In this document: piece after piece, positions 23,142 through 32,993 of the stretch
Position numbering within the stretch: the stretch's first letter is position 1
Layout of the letters: each line of letters begins with the position of its first letter
DNA from: Spisula solida
Taxonomy: Eukaryota; Mollusca; Bivalvia; Venerida; Mactridae
Length of the DNA: 64,000 nt
Direction: 5' to 3'
Assembly (NCBI GenBank): GCA_947247005.1
Contig: OX365962.1
Location: 9,459,201 to 9,523,200, forward strand
Position numbers and translations under genes: made by a program
Notes under the pieces: generated by a model
Databases searched by the model: none
Seen by the model: the letters and a program-made list of their open reading frames with translations, nothing else
What the model was told of the DNA's origin: nothing

Positions 23142-23476
23142 ATATGTGACGTAATTGTTGGCTAGGAACGCAAGTAAAAATCTAAAAAAGCAATCGTAGG
23201 TACTTTATTCTTTCATCGAATTTGAAGACACTCTTGGTGCTCAACCCCAGAATAGGTGCTATCCATGCCAATTAATATTCCGAAAACCAACACAACGGCT
23301 ATCAAGTCGATTTCGACAGAAGTCCTTTCGAAGAAAAATATTACGTTGCATGGACAGTACTCAAATTTGGCTTGAGTTTCGAGTAAATATCATTAAATCG
23401 GTCTAAGAATAAAATAGTTACGTTACTTGCGTTAAATTCTGAACCCCCAACATTATGCCACATACCACATGGTATG
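23142..23476. mobile_element. MITE-like inverted-repeat block within T1 copy 1
   Basis: The left edge TATGTGACGTAATTG, then GGCTAGGAACGCAAGTA, is inverted against TTACTTGCGTTAAATTC and GCCACATACCACATGG on the right. The equivalent block in copy 2 (59922-60260) is complete and starts CCACGTGGTATGTGACG. A more diverged relative is at 48650-48985. Confidence 0.5.
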
Positions 23477-23827
23477 ACCACATTTTTCCTGGGATAAACT
23501 TGTCGAAAAAACAATCACACCCAGAACATATTATAATATTCAGATTATTGAAAAGAATAATGCACAAATCGAACATTACCAGTTTACAGTTTATTTGAAA
23601 TACATCAGGCATTATGCCGATGAGTAAACAAAGATACAAAATGTACGGGAAAAAATAATTACATATAAATACATGGTCAACAGTCAATTAATATTCTAAT
23701 TATGTAACATATACACCTATTAAAACCCCATCACACTAGACTTGGTCTTGTTTTGTTCTATGTTCCTTATTTTTATTATTTTATGAGTATAGCGCTCTAT
23801 CCACTTATCAATGTTTTCACTAATAGA

Positions 23828-23838
23828 GGGGGGGGGGG
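23828..23838. repeat. Poly-G tract
   Basis: Eleven G in a row. The equivalent tract in T1 copy 2 (60603-60617) has fifteen, so it is length-variable. Confidence 0.8.
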
Positions 23839-24989
23839 TTATATAATTATGAGAATTATACGGTCCGAATTATACTTGGATTTATTGAATTTTGGAAATT
23901 GGTCGTCAATTTCCCTGCCATGTGCAGATAGTCCTGTCTAATTCCTTGTGGTGTGCTTGTTTTTCCTATAGTAGATTTTCACTACTAAACATACATGGGG
24001 AAAACATTGCATTGCACTACGACTTATTGTTGCGACAGTAAAAAAACTGTTAGCAAATTATATTCATTCAAAACTCTTGAAGAGTACTATGAATGCATTG
24101 GATATTTTGTTCGTTAAAATTGCTAAAATATAAGAACTTCGGGAACGTTTTAAATGAAGGTTTGAAAGGCTCATGCAATCTCATTTACGTCGAATAGTTT
24201 TGTTATATCACCATTGTACTTGGTTCGCACGTATAATGGAATTATAGTATGTCAATATATAATTATGAAATATGTGCAGTGGTTTTAAAAATAGAAGTCC
24301 CAACGCATGTCACATAAGCCATGCCCCTCTGACAGTTGTAGGCGTTGTTACGGAAATTACCGTAACCTACGTTATATATGATTGTCTCGGCTGTATGGAT
24401 GCCGCTTAGCGATTACCGCCATGAGTCCTAAACATGGCAGCTGCGCAACCTTCTTTCTGTATAGGGACCCTTTGTATTAGACAAACGTTCTTGTGTAGAA
24501 ACGATATTTTAGCAGGAATTACAAACATGAACCGTTTGTTAACATACTAGTATGTTATTATATTTTATCTACAGTGGAGAAGTGTTTATTTTACTGTGAT
24601 TCTGATGTATAGTATTTAACAACTGAAGCAAGAAATGCAAAATAAATAATATGCATATTCCAACTTTGTGTTAACTAGTAGTATCCATACAGTACATGCA
24701 CTTTGTACGTGGTTTCTAAGTTGAAATCCTGCTCGTTTTAACTATTAAAATATTTTTTTCCACACGGGGCTTCATCCAAATTCCTGTTCACTGTTCCAGT
24801 CATTCTGTGTGGTTTAGTCATTCTTTTATTACACTAACCGAAGCTGCGATCCCTACAAAATATAAACAAAAACAGGTAGAGCATTTAGCTCAATATCTCG
24901 TAAAAATGTCAATACGTGTATGTATTTGTTATTATCCATGGGGTTTTGAAAGACGTTTTTATAAAAAAAAACTATCAGAGGTGTCCTTT

Positions 24990-25445
24990 AAATAAACTAA
25001 ATAAATATAGTAGATTTATATAGCGCCCTTTTCATGCGAACCCACGTACAAGGCGCTTCATATAGAGTGTTGCAGTCACTAGGGCGCACGTACATCCCGG
25101 GGCCTACCGGTGCAGATACAGCATGCTCGGACCAGAGGGACAGACTGAGAGAAAGCACCCGAAAGGAAAGAGAGAGACATCAGATAAAGGCATGTCCGGT
25201 GCTGCAGACATGCGCCTAGCTCTTATTTCGAACAGACAGTCTGGTTCTTTAATGTGTCCTGTGTATAGCACCGATACACAGCTTACTAGCACTTTTCACA
25301 AGATAATGTGCAGTCAATATGGTCCGATATAGCGGGAAATTACTACGAGTAGAAGTTCAGAAATGTCAAGTTCAAATGCCGGGAATTGAACCCACACGAC
25401 CTCTGGATAGACAGTCCAGTGTGTTACCACTGAGCTAAGTCCTTT
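24990..25445 (-). mobile_element. tRNA-Asp-like SINE within T1 copy 1
   Basis: Read on the minus strand it begins with a tRNA-like head: GGACTTAGCTCAGTGGTAAC (A box), an anticodon arm CTGGA-CTGTCTA-TCCAG with GTC at the anticodon position, and GGGTTCAATTCC (B box). Acceptor and T-stem pairing is incomplete, so this is not a functional tRNA. A GC-richer body and the tail TATATAAATCTACTATATTT follow. T1 copy 2 carries the same SINE (61722-62188), so it inserted before T1 was duplicated. Confidence 0.65.
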
Positions 25446-25990
25446 GAGAAGACGTTTAGTTCAAAATAATCCTACTACGTGAGAAATGAAGTATTATACG
25501 TGTATTTAAAAAATTGCTAAAATATTAATGTCCGTATCTGTACATAATGCCGATGCAAATATAATTGTAAAAGCGAACCGGATCATTTGCGCTGTATCGA
25601 CAACCGGACCCTGATTCGTTCATCTTTGAAAACGTTAGATTTTGGCCTATATAAATACATTATTAATAAAAGAGGATTAGTGGAAAAGAAATGTAACCCT
25701 ACAATACATGCAAGTACATAGTTTAGACTCGGTAAGCTCTTACTTTGTCTAATTTGTCTAAAATGTCCGCATTTCATGTCTGTTTTGCATTGTTTACGAT
25801 TGAATCATAACTTTCAACGTACATTACGTGCATATGCATTGATGCAAGACAAAACCAAATAGCTACGAGCATGCAGGACAAACGTGGGCATTCCGTAAGA
25901 GTATTCCTGTCTTAAGAATTCAAGAATAACCATACAAAATACGCAAAAATGTTACACTCACCAGCGTATTATTGTTGATGTCCACCATTT

Positions 25991-28525
25991 GTATCGTAAA
26001 GATTTTGCAACGTTTTACACAGAATGTTGTGTTAATAAATAAGTTTAAGTACATTAAACTGCTGCAATCAAGTATACAATTATTACGATGTAATGAAAAT
26101 AGGCAAAATTATAACAGAATATTTATATTCATAATAAGTCAAACAAACGTATTAAAAGTTAAACCGCTCTAGTACAATACTACTTGTTCACAGTTATCTA
26201 TGCAATTTATATAAATTAAATATAATTACGGTTAAGTTTTTCGAAACAATACATTTCCTACCAAAAAATAAGACGCTCAGGTCTGTATAGAGAATTATGG
26301 TTTTGTTTAATTGTACATCTTTCAAACAGTCATAATTTGGAAACACTTTCCTTTAAAAAGTTTTTCATTACCACTATCATGCATATGGAATAAAGAAGGA
26401 ATGAGAAATAGTCGTTACATTGTCAATTCATTTACTATTTTAATCCCTTTTTGATGGTTTTGTCAAAAAAATGTAATTTGATTAATCAAAACATTCGCAC
26501 TGTACAATAACGAAAACACACGAAGATAAACTCGTATATGTATGTCAATTGTGCCCAACTATATGTTTTGATGCAGTTTTTATGAATCTACGCCTATATA
26601 CAAAGACACCGGGGGAAGCAGTGACATTGATTTTCGATAAACCCACTAATAGGATAATAAATTAACATTATCTGAATAATATTATTTAAAAAATGAACAA
26701 CTAAATGGCTATCCACGGATAGCCCTTGCAGAAACTTGAGGTTGTGTGTAAATGATGGTAATGGTGGAACCGGAATTATCTAATCGAGTTAACCGACATT
26801 ATACACCTGCATGTGATGTAGTGAAACTGTTTTATTTGGATATGTTTAGATTTTGTCCTAAATACGAAAGTGAAAGTAGGGTCGGGAAAAGTCCGAATTG
26901 AACAATACATAAAAGTGTCGATATCATAGTTAAAATAAGTGTAAAGTTGTCAAAACACAAACCAAATAGAACATAACTGAGCTGAACTTTTAACTGAATA
27001 TAGATTATCTTACATATACCTGAATGTGTGACTTACCCACCACATATTCTACTTAATAAGAATAAGTATGTAATGTTTACGGGTTTAAAATTCTATATAA
27101 AGAATATACAATCGGAAGTGCTGTTTAATGAAAGCGGATTTATCAGCTCTATTGATTTGTGTAAAAATTCTGTATTTTCTTGCGATAAAAGCTTCTTCAA
27201 GAATAATGTGTCACAGAGCATTTCTATTGAACATGGTAATGCCTGGGTACTGAAATTTTTCTGACCAATTATTTTTCGAAGGAAGAGGTCAGACCAGAAA
27301 AGTGGGTTCAATGACCTATTAATTGTTTTTATAGACAGATGTACTAATCATTACTATTAACCCTGTCAAACTGGTGTACATATACAGTACTTTAAAATGT
27401 CGAGGGATGCTCGGACCCACCTCAGGATTTGTGCATTCCAGCATGTTTTAATACAGTTTTTGTCAACAGATATAGATCTTGACAAAATTAGTCATATTTA
27501 TTAAATAACACTGGTTATTCCTCGAATTTGCTGTATTTCCATGGGCAATACTCCGTAGAGCAGTGAGCAGCACTAAAGCCGTACTCTGTACACTAACATT
27601 TTCATTTATTCTTAAACCAACCGTTATTTATTATTTCTTTCCTGGTAAACATAAATATGGTCACTGGGATGTCATTTTGCTCGATTCAAGTTGTGAAATT
27701 TAATGAAGAAAATAAACAAAGCAGCTTTATTTGAGAGATCGAGCTTATTATTTGCGAGAGTATCGATAGGAGTTTGGTCTTAAAATTACCCTTCTAAGTA
27801 ATTCCCGGCCGTTTGCCGGTTTCCAGGTATTAGGAAAATTATTGAAGTAGATTCTTTTGAATAAAAGTTATATTAAATACACTCAGAAAGACAAGGCAGC
27901 GTATCTTAGTACCTTAGCGTACACTTGAAGGTCGCGAAAATGAATAACACTACTCGCCTTACTAGCAATATCCGGTGTACTGTTTACCGCAGTGATATTG
28001 ACCGGGTACAAAGCATGTTTTCACTAATGTTTTCACTGAAGGCATATCGAGATTATTCGCAAATAAAATATAGACAATTACAATCCATGAGTACACAAAT
28101 GTTCCATAACAGCTATATGTGAGTGGTCATACATATATAATTATGCTGTTCAAGATGCAGAAGCTTTTGTTCTACTCATGCAAATTGATAGTCGGCTAAA
28201 CAATGTGTGCAGTATATGTATTCGTAGCATCGATCCTACATTGCTGTTATTAAAGTTACGCATTTCTTGATTAGGTATCGGGGTAGAGAATTGTGGAATA
28301 TTCAAGGTAGTTCCCCGTATACAGTTTATTCTTAGGTTGTTTAACGAGACAGCATCGACGTTCAAGCCGATAATGAGTTCTAGTTCTTAATACTGTTCTT
28401 CAAATGTCATAGTTTTTGCCCGAAATCCCTCACCTGATATCAATTGCGCGGACAAATACACATTTGCAACCTGGGTGTAATTATTCTTCTGTTATTGCGT
28501 TTCATAAACGGTTCGATTAGAATTC
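25991..28525. other. No supported gene
   Basis: AT-rich sequence with several unrelated open frames of 65-78 codons. No domain, RNA gene or strong repeat was recognised. Confidence 0.5.
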
Positions 28526-29025
28526 ACTATGTCCGACTACGTTGATATCATCTCTACCGTAATTTGGGACTACGAGGTTATCTTTGTTTCATCATCAGCG
28601 GACTACGAGGTAAACCAAAATATTGCACCATGTCAAGTTTATACTCGAATATCTCAGCGAAAAAAGGAATACTAGGGTGGGATTTTGCATACAGACGGAG
28701 AATGGATTATTTTTTGTTATGGACTAAGTAAATGGGCTCGGTTTTGTTTAAAAATGCCTTTTTGGGGTGGAAGTTTCAAACAACGCGTTTTTCTTGAAAA
28801 ATCGCACACATTTTCCGTGATTTCTCCCTCAATATAACACGGTTTTGCTCAGAAGTTTGTGTATTGATACCTCTTTCAACAGCGATTAGATGTGCACACT
28901 TCGTTTTGTTCGAAACCTGCAAAATGAATATAAATACAAGAACTACTTACTTCCGCCTCAAAGTCGCGTGACGTTCGATGTGATCCGACTACATGATATC
29001 AACCGACTACACGTTATCGGGTTGA
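28526..29025. other. Region with recurring GACTACGAGGT/GACTAC motif
   Basis: TCCGACTACGTTGATATCAT, GGACTACGAGGTTATC and GGACTACGAGGTAAACC near 28530-28615 are echoed by ATCCGACTACATGATATCAA and CCGACTACACGTTATCGGG near 28980-29020. The pattern suggests the two ends of an old element, but I cannot define its limits. Confidence 0.3.
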
Positions 29026-29734
29026 ACGGTGTGACTTTGTAAAGTAGAAAATTAAATGTCAATTAAATCAACTCTTTGCGCTGATTAGCGAATTCATACC
29101 GCGGTATGGATTTCTGGCGTAACACTACTCCAAACTGTACCGCCAATTTCTTTGATGTGGGGCGCGTTTGAAGTCAGTCGAAAGACCGCCGCGCTTTTGA
29201 TGTCCCCACTTGTCGCGCGCGTTTCAACTGAAAACCACAGGGATATAACTCATTCAGCTAAACATCATGCCCTTAATAAATTATCATATATAATACAGTG
29301 CATGTTTTTTACTCAATGAGCTGTATCCCTGTGCTGTAAACTTGATCGACTTTGCATCCGGGTTTTATTTTATCACGTCATCTGATCTGATCGATTTAAA
29401 TAAATGGGTTAGAAGTTTAAGATGATTTTTGTGCGTGGGTGTTTGTTTACACATTGTAGGATCTATCGTGCGCTTTGGGTAATGTTATCTTTTTGCCGAT
29501 ATGAACTTTTATTACAACCGTTAAATGGAGTTGGATATTTTACGTACAGTATTCATTACGACTTTCATATGCAATTTGTTGAATTCAGCAAATGTCCACA
29601 CGATTCAAATTGCGTATGAACTTGATAAACATTGAAAATATTCTTAGTTACAACTAAATACATGTATCAAACGCATTTTCATTATAAACACAGTTACACT
29701 TAGTCATAACAACAATTCATCATAGACTTCGGAT
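29026..29734. other. No supported gene
   Basis: Nothing recognised besides a short palindrome ATACCGCGGTAT at 29096. Confidence 0.5.
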
Positions 29735-29815
29735 ATTTCGAGCACCTGGCTTAACTCGATTATTTGGCTTGTCCTGGTGGGTCCTCGAGATAACGAGGTT
29801 TTACTGTATACTAAA
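29735..29815 (-). mobile_element. End of a pogo-like MITE
   Basis: The reverse complement begins TACAGTAAAACCTCGTTATC, then TCGAGGACCCACCAGGAC. The start resembles the ends at 21991 and 48116. The opposite end was not found, so this is a fragment. Confidence 0.45.
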
Positions 29816-30477
29816 TACTCAAAGAATAAAAACGACTTAATTAATAAAAGAGTTATATAATAACGTGTTATAAAATTATATCATCATATAAATTATCTCT
29901 TCATATTTAAGTTTTATCAAATTAATTACAAATATAACCATTTATAATTAAATCGTTCAACAAACACCAGTTCTCTATATAATTTTCACAAAAAGTCGTC
30001 ATAAGTTTAATGTACATGCGTAAATAGTTTGTTGAATCATTTATTTCTTTATTCGAGCATGAGACTATGCGAGACTGTGTGTTAAATACAGATTAAAAAA
30101 GCCTCGACTCAGCCAATTTATATTGAAATTTATGTTTTCATTTTAGGATCAACACTATTTAGTAAAATGTTTTTTGGGCTTATGATTGCACATTTGAATC
30201 AGAAAGTCACATTCCAAGAACCTTAATTGATTTCAGGTTGCTGAGAAATATTGAAAGAGGCAGCTTCAGTCATGTAAATCACGAATAACTTGAGCCACGT
30301 ACTGCACAATGTAATGCGAGTATATAAGTTATACATAAATTTATATGACAATGCAATATTTTCAGAAATCCTCTTATAATTTGGAAACAATATATGTTGA
30401 AAGAAAATGATCACATCATTTTTACTTTTTTAGACTCTCCTGGTATCAATTCAATAGGAGATATCATGTTTGTACAC
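29816..30477. other. No supported gene
   Basis: Strongly AT-rich; nothing recognised. Confidence 0.5.
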
Positions 30478-30573
30478 AAAGGTATTCATACCACCAGCTA
30501 GCTATTGGTGAATGGCAGGTTTTTATTGTCCATTCATCCAATAGATTGCTGGTGGGCATTTTGCATATGAATA
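30478..30573. repeat. Foldback hairpin
   Basis: GGTATTCATACCACCAGC, then TATTGGTGAATGG (left), is inverted against CCATTCATCCAATAG and GCTGGTGG, then ATATGAATAC (right), with a loop of about 15 bp. Likely a small MITE. Confidence 0.6.
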
Positions 30574-31028
30574 CAGTGACTCTCATATACAATATTCTTT
30601 ATTTGGTCAGATTACGTTTGTACCAGCATACAATATCAACTGTGCTTGTAATGTGGTGTCATTGCGTTTTTATTTCAAATTTTAACAATAAAATATAACA
30701 TGTATCTCATACAACCAAGTTTGACATTTCACACCTTTTTCATTTTTGATGATGTTTCTAGCAAGATATTGTACCTTATAACGTCTGGTAAATTGAAACA
30801 ATGCGTTTTTTCACACCTTTATCAAATATACACCATTTTATGACATGTATGTAAAACACTAATGTCAAATTAGAATATAACCTACATTATGAGCCAATGC
30901 AAACGCTGAATTTTGGCGGTTAAATGAAAATTTAATCATTAAAATTTTCTCTTAACAGATTTGACGTCATGCGTTGGCGCGAATTTTTTAGCGGCCAATC
31001 AGAATGCAGAATGTTATATTTTAAGCCA
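30574..31028. other. No supported gene
   Basis: AT-rich; nothing recognised with confidence. AATTTAATCATTAAAATTTT near 30929 is a short inverted repeat. Confidence 0.4.
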
Positions 31029-31878
31029 GTTAGAACATATTAAGTAAATTTTATTACTAAAAAGGACTCGCTTCGCTCGCTCCGCCCTTTTTGTGCCCCA
31101 ACACTTATTTATAACTGGGGGCATATAGCTTTGGTGCTGTCCGTCCGTCCGTCCTCACGTACGTACGTACGTACGTCTGTACGTAACACAAATATTGTGT
31201 GTTCAACTCCTCATAAACTACTGGGTGGAATTTCTTCAAACGTTTACAGATGAACAACCTCAATGTATAGATGATCGTTAAGGATGGAATTTTCGCTGCG
31301 TTAATTCTGACCAGAGTTATGGCCCTTTGTTACTTCAACTATATACCCTATAGTGAAAATCTTGTGTATTCAACTCCTCATAAACAACTGGGTGGAATTT
31401 CTTCAAACTTTCACAGATGAACAACCTCAATGTATAGATGACCGTAAAGGATGGGATTTTCGCTGTGTCAATTTTGACTAGAGTTTATAGTTCTTTGTTA
31501 CTTTTACTATATACCATATAGTAAAAAAGCATGTGTGTTGAACTCCTAATAAACTACTCAGGGGGGGAATTTCTTCAAACTTTCACAGATGAACAAGCTC
31601 AATGTATAGGTGACCGTAAAGGATGGATTTTTTGTTGTATCGATTTTTACCAGAATTATGGCCCGTCGTTACTTTTAATTTTATTATGATGGCCTTTGAT
31701 ATTTTTAATAGAATTATAGTCCACAAGGCTAAAGAAAGTGAATAATGATGTTACCTCAAACTGCTATTCCCCTCACCTTCCTCATTTTAAGGGATATGTG
31801 CTATAATGGGGGCACCCGTGTCTCATGGACACAATTCTAGTTGATCATTAAAATTTACTTAATATGTTCTAACTATAA
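31029..31878. mobile_element. Composite TIR element carrying a 167-bp tandem triplet
   Basis: The outer ends TTAGAACATATTAAGTAAAT (left) and its complement at 31850-31878 are nearly perfect inverted repeats of about 27 bp. Inside are a GGGGGCATATAGC end at 31117, CCGTCCGTCCGT and (ACGT)n simple repeats, and three units of about 167 bp starting near 31199, 31367 and 31534 (TTCAACTCCTCATAAAC, TGGAATTTCTTCAAAC, ACAGATGAACAA), then GGGGGCACCCGTG. This internal family is common in molluscs. No coding region was seen. Confidence 0.6.
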
Positions 31879-32491
31879 CATGAAGTGACTTGAGTATTTC
31901 ATCTATCTAAAGTCAGTCAAACCGATCATCTTTTCTAATATACAACATTATACAATCTCCATCCGCCAGGTGTAATCCGATAGTGGACGGAACGAATCGA
32001 TAATTTCCGTAAATTTCCGTAAAAATGCCGAACGCGGTAAAACAATTATAGTGCCTTTATGTAACTCCTAATTTCCCCGCTTTAATATAATTTATTATTT
32101 TATTGAAAAGTATCATTCAAACCATAATATATTTTTCTTATCAATTCTTGCTGGAGAAATATGTTGGTTTCAAGCATATTATTTAAAATACAAGTTAAAC
32201 TGGAAAGATTTGATATTTTTTTATCCAATTGCACTATATTCAATGTAAAAACGGGTGGTTATTTGTTAACGATAATTCCCCTGCCCTAAACCACAAAATA
32301 ATCTAAATATTCATGCATTAATAAGAGAAGAATAAACTGCAGTTTTTAAATCACCCTATAGAAATTAAATCGTTTAAACAATAAAAAGTAATGACAAAAT
32401 AACTTCACTGGTCCCTCTGTATTCGATAGTGTCGACGATGGCCATTTTGAGCGATTTTGCGCTAATCGGATAAGCGATGTTGTTGTACATG
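31879..32491. other. Upstream region of the NLR-like gene, no other gene
   Basis: AT-rich. A TTTCCGTAAATTTCCGTAAA direct repeat lies at 32006. No clear promoter was identified; a 5' non-coding exon of the gene at 32822 could lie here, because a splice acceptor-like TATATTTTCAG precedes its ATG. Confidence 0.35.
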
Positions 32492-32642
32492 ATTTGCTTT
32501 CAATAAAATATAAAATCTTTTTTCAGCCGCTGTGCCGTTTTGTCCATTACCCTGTGAAACCGTGGAAAGTGTAGGTTTCACAGGGTAATGGAAAAAGCGG
32601 TAAAATCGCTGAAAACGATTATATATTTCATGGAAAGCAAAT
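32492..32642. repeat. Large foldback 180 bp upstream of the NLR-like start codon
   Basis: The arms 32492-32561 and 32574-32642 are inverted repeats. The inner stretch is the closest match, with TCCATTACCCTGTGAAACC in one arm and its exact complement in the other, around a 12-bp loop; ATTTGCTTTC pairs with its near complement at the outer edge. In RNA this would give a long hairpin in the promoter or 5' intron of the downstream gene. Confidence 0.75.
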
Positions 32643-32750
32643 AATTGTCTCCAGAGCGTGGCGTATATTTCATAGAAATCGATGAAGATATAAAATACCT
32701 AATCTTGTTACTGTGACCAAAATCACCTGGTATTGCTACACTGTAAAATA
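32630..32750 (-). repeat. Dispersed repeat related to 21918-22260
   Basis: The reverse complement reads GTAGCAATACCAGGTGATTT, CAGTAACAAGAT, TCTTCATCGATTTC and GAAATATACGCCACGC, the same order as near 22 kb but without the MITE found there. Confidence 0.6.
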
Positions 32751-32821
32751 CTACATTTGTTATGAAAGAGTATTGATTTGCAGCAATCAATGAGCAATTA
32801 ATTATATTTTCAGCAAAAAGT

Positions 32822-32993
32822 ATGGCAGACGATATGCATATAGAGATGTTGAGTACTAGATTATTCGTCTACAGTCAGTTTACCAGTGCAATACCGAGGT
32901 CATTTCCAATTGAAGTCTGCTCTGCAGGTGCTGTTAGTTTTGTGCGAATGTTGTTAGTGATGTCAGGTATTGAACAAAATCCGGGACCGACAG
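32822..32993 (+). CDS. NLR-like gene, exon 1: leader with 2A-like motif
   Basis: It encodes 57 residues plus one nucleotide. The leader ends MLLVMSGIEQNPGP-T, which matches the 2A ribosome-skipping pattern ExNPGP preceded by hydrophobic residues. The usual D three residues before N (DxExNPGP counts D as first) is G here. If active, translation would release a 55-residue peptide and restart at Pro56. 2A-like leaders on NLR proteins are known from sea urchins and 2A-like motifs also occur in non-LTR retrotransposons, so an origin from a captured retroelement exon is possible. ATG context is AAAGTATGG. The donor is CAG/GTAGGA. Confidence 0.7.

Larger units (their letters stand above)
22384..25990 (+). 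mobile_element. Long-TIR element T1, copy 1
   Basis: The arms of roughly 500 bp at 22384-22885 and 25590-25990 are inverted repeats of one another, sharing GATCCGGCT, GGAATACTCTTACGGAAT, TCCTGCATGCTCGTAGCTAC, GACATGAAATGCGGACATTT and AAGAGCTTACCGAGTC. A second copy, in the same orientation, is at 58752-62815. The outermost 90 bp or so of the right arm is missing here, and an internal block of about 450 bp present in copy 2 is deleted at about 23140. It is an unclassified class II element; long arms recall Mutator-like or foldback elements. No transposase was recognised. Confidence 0.75.

Noticed and set aside
25376..25445. A functional tRNA-Asp(GTC) gene on the minus strand
   Set aside because: A and B boxes and the anticodon arm are present, but acceptor and T stems do not pair, and it is followed by a SINE body and occurs again at 62.1 kb.
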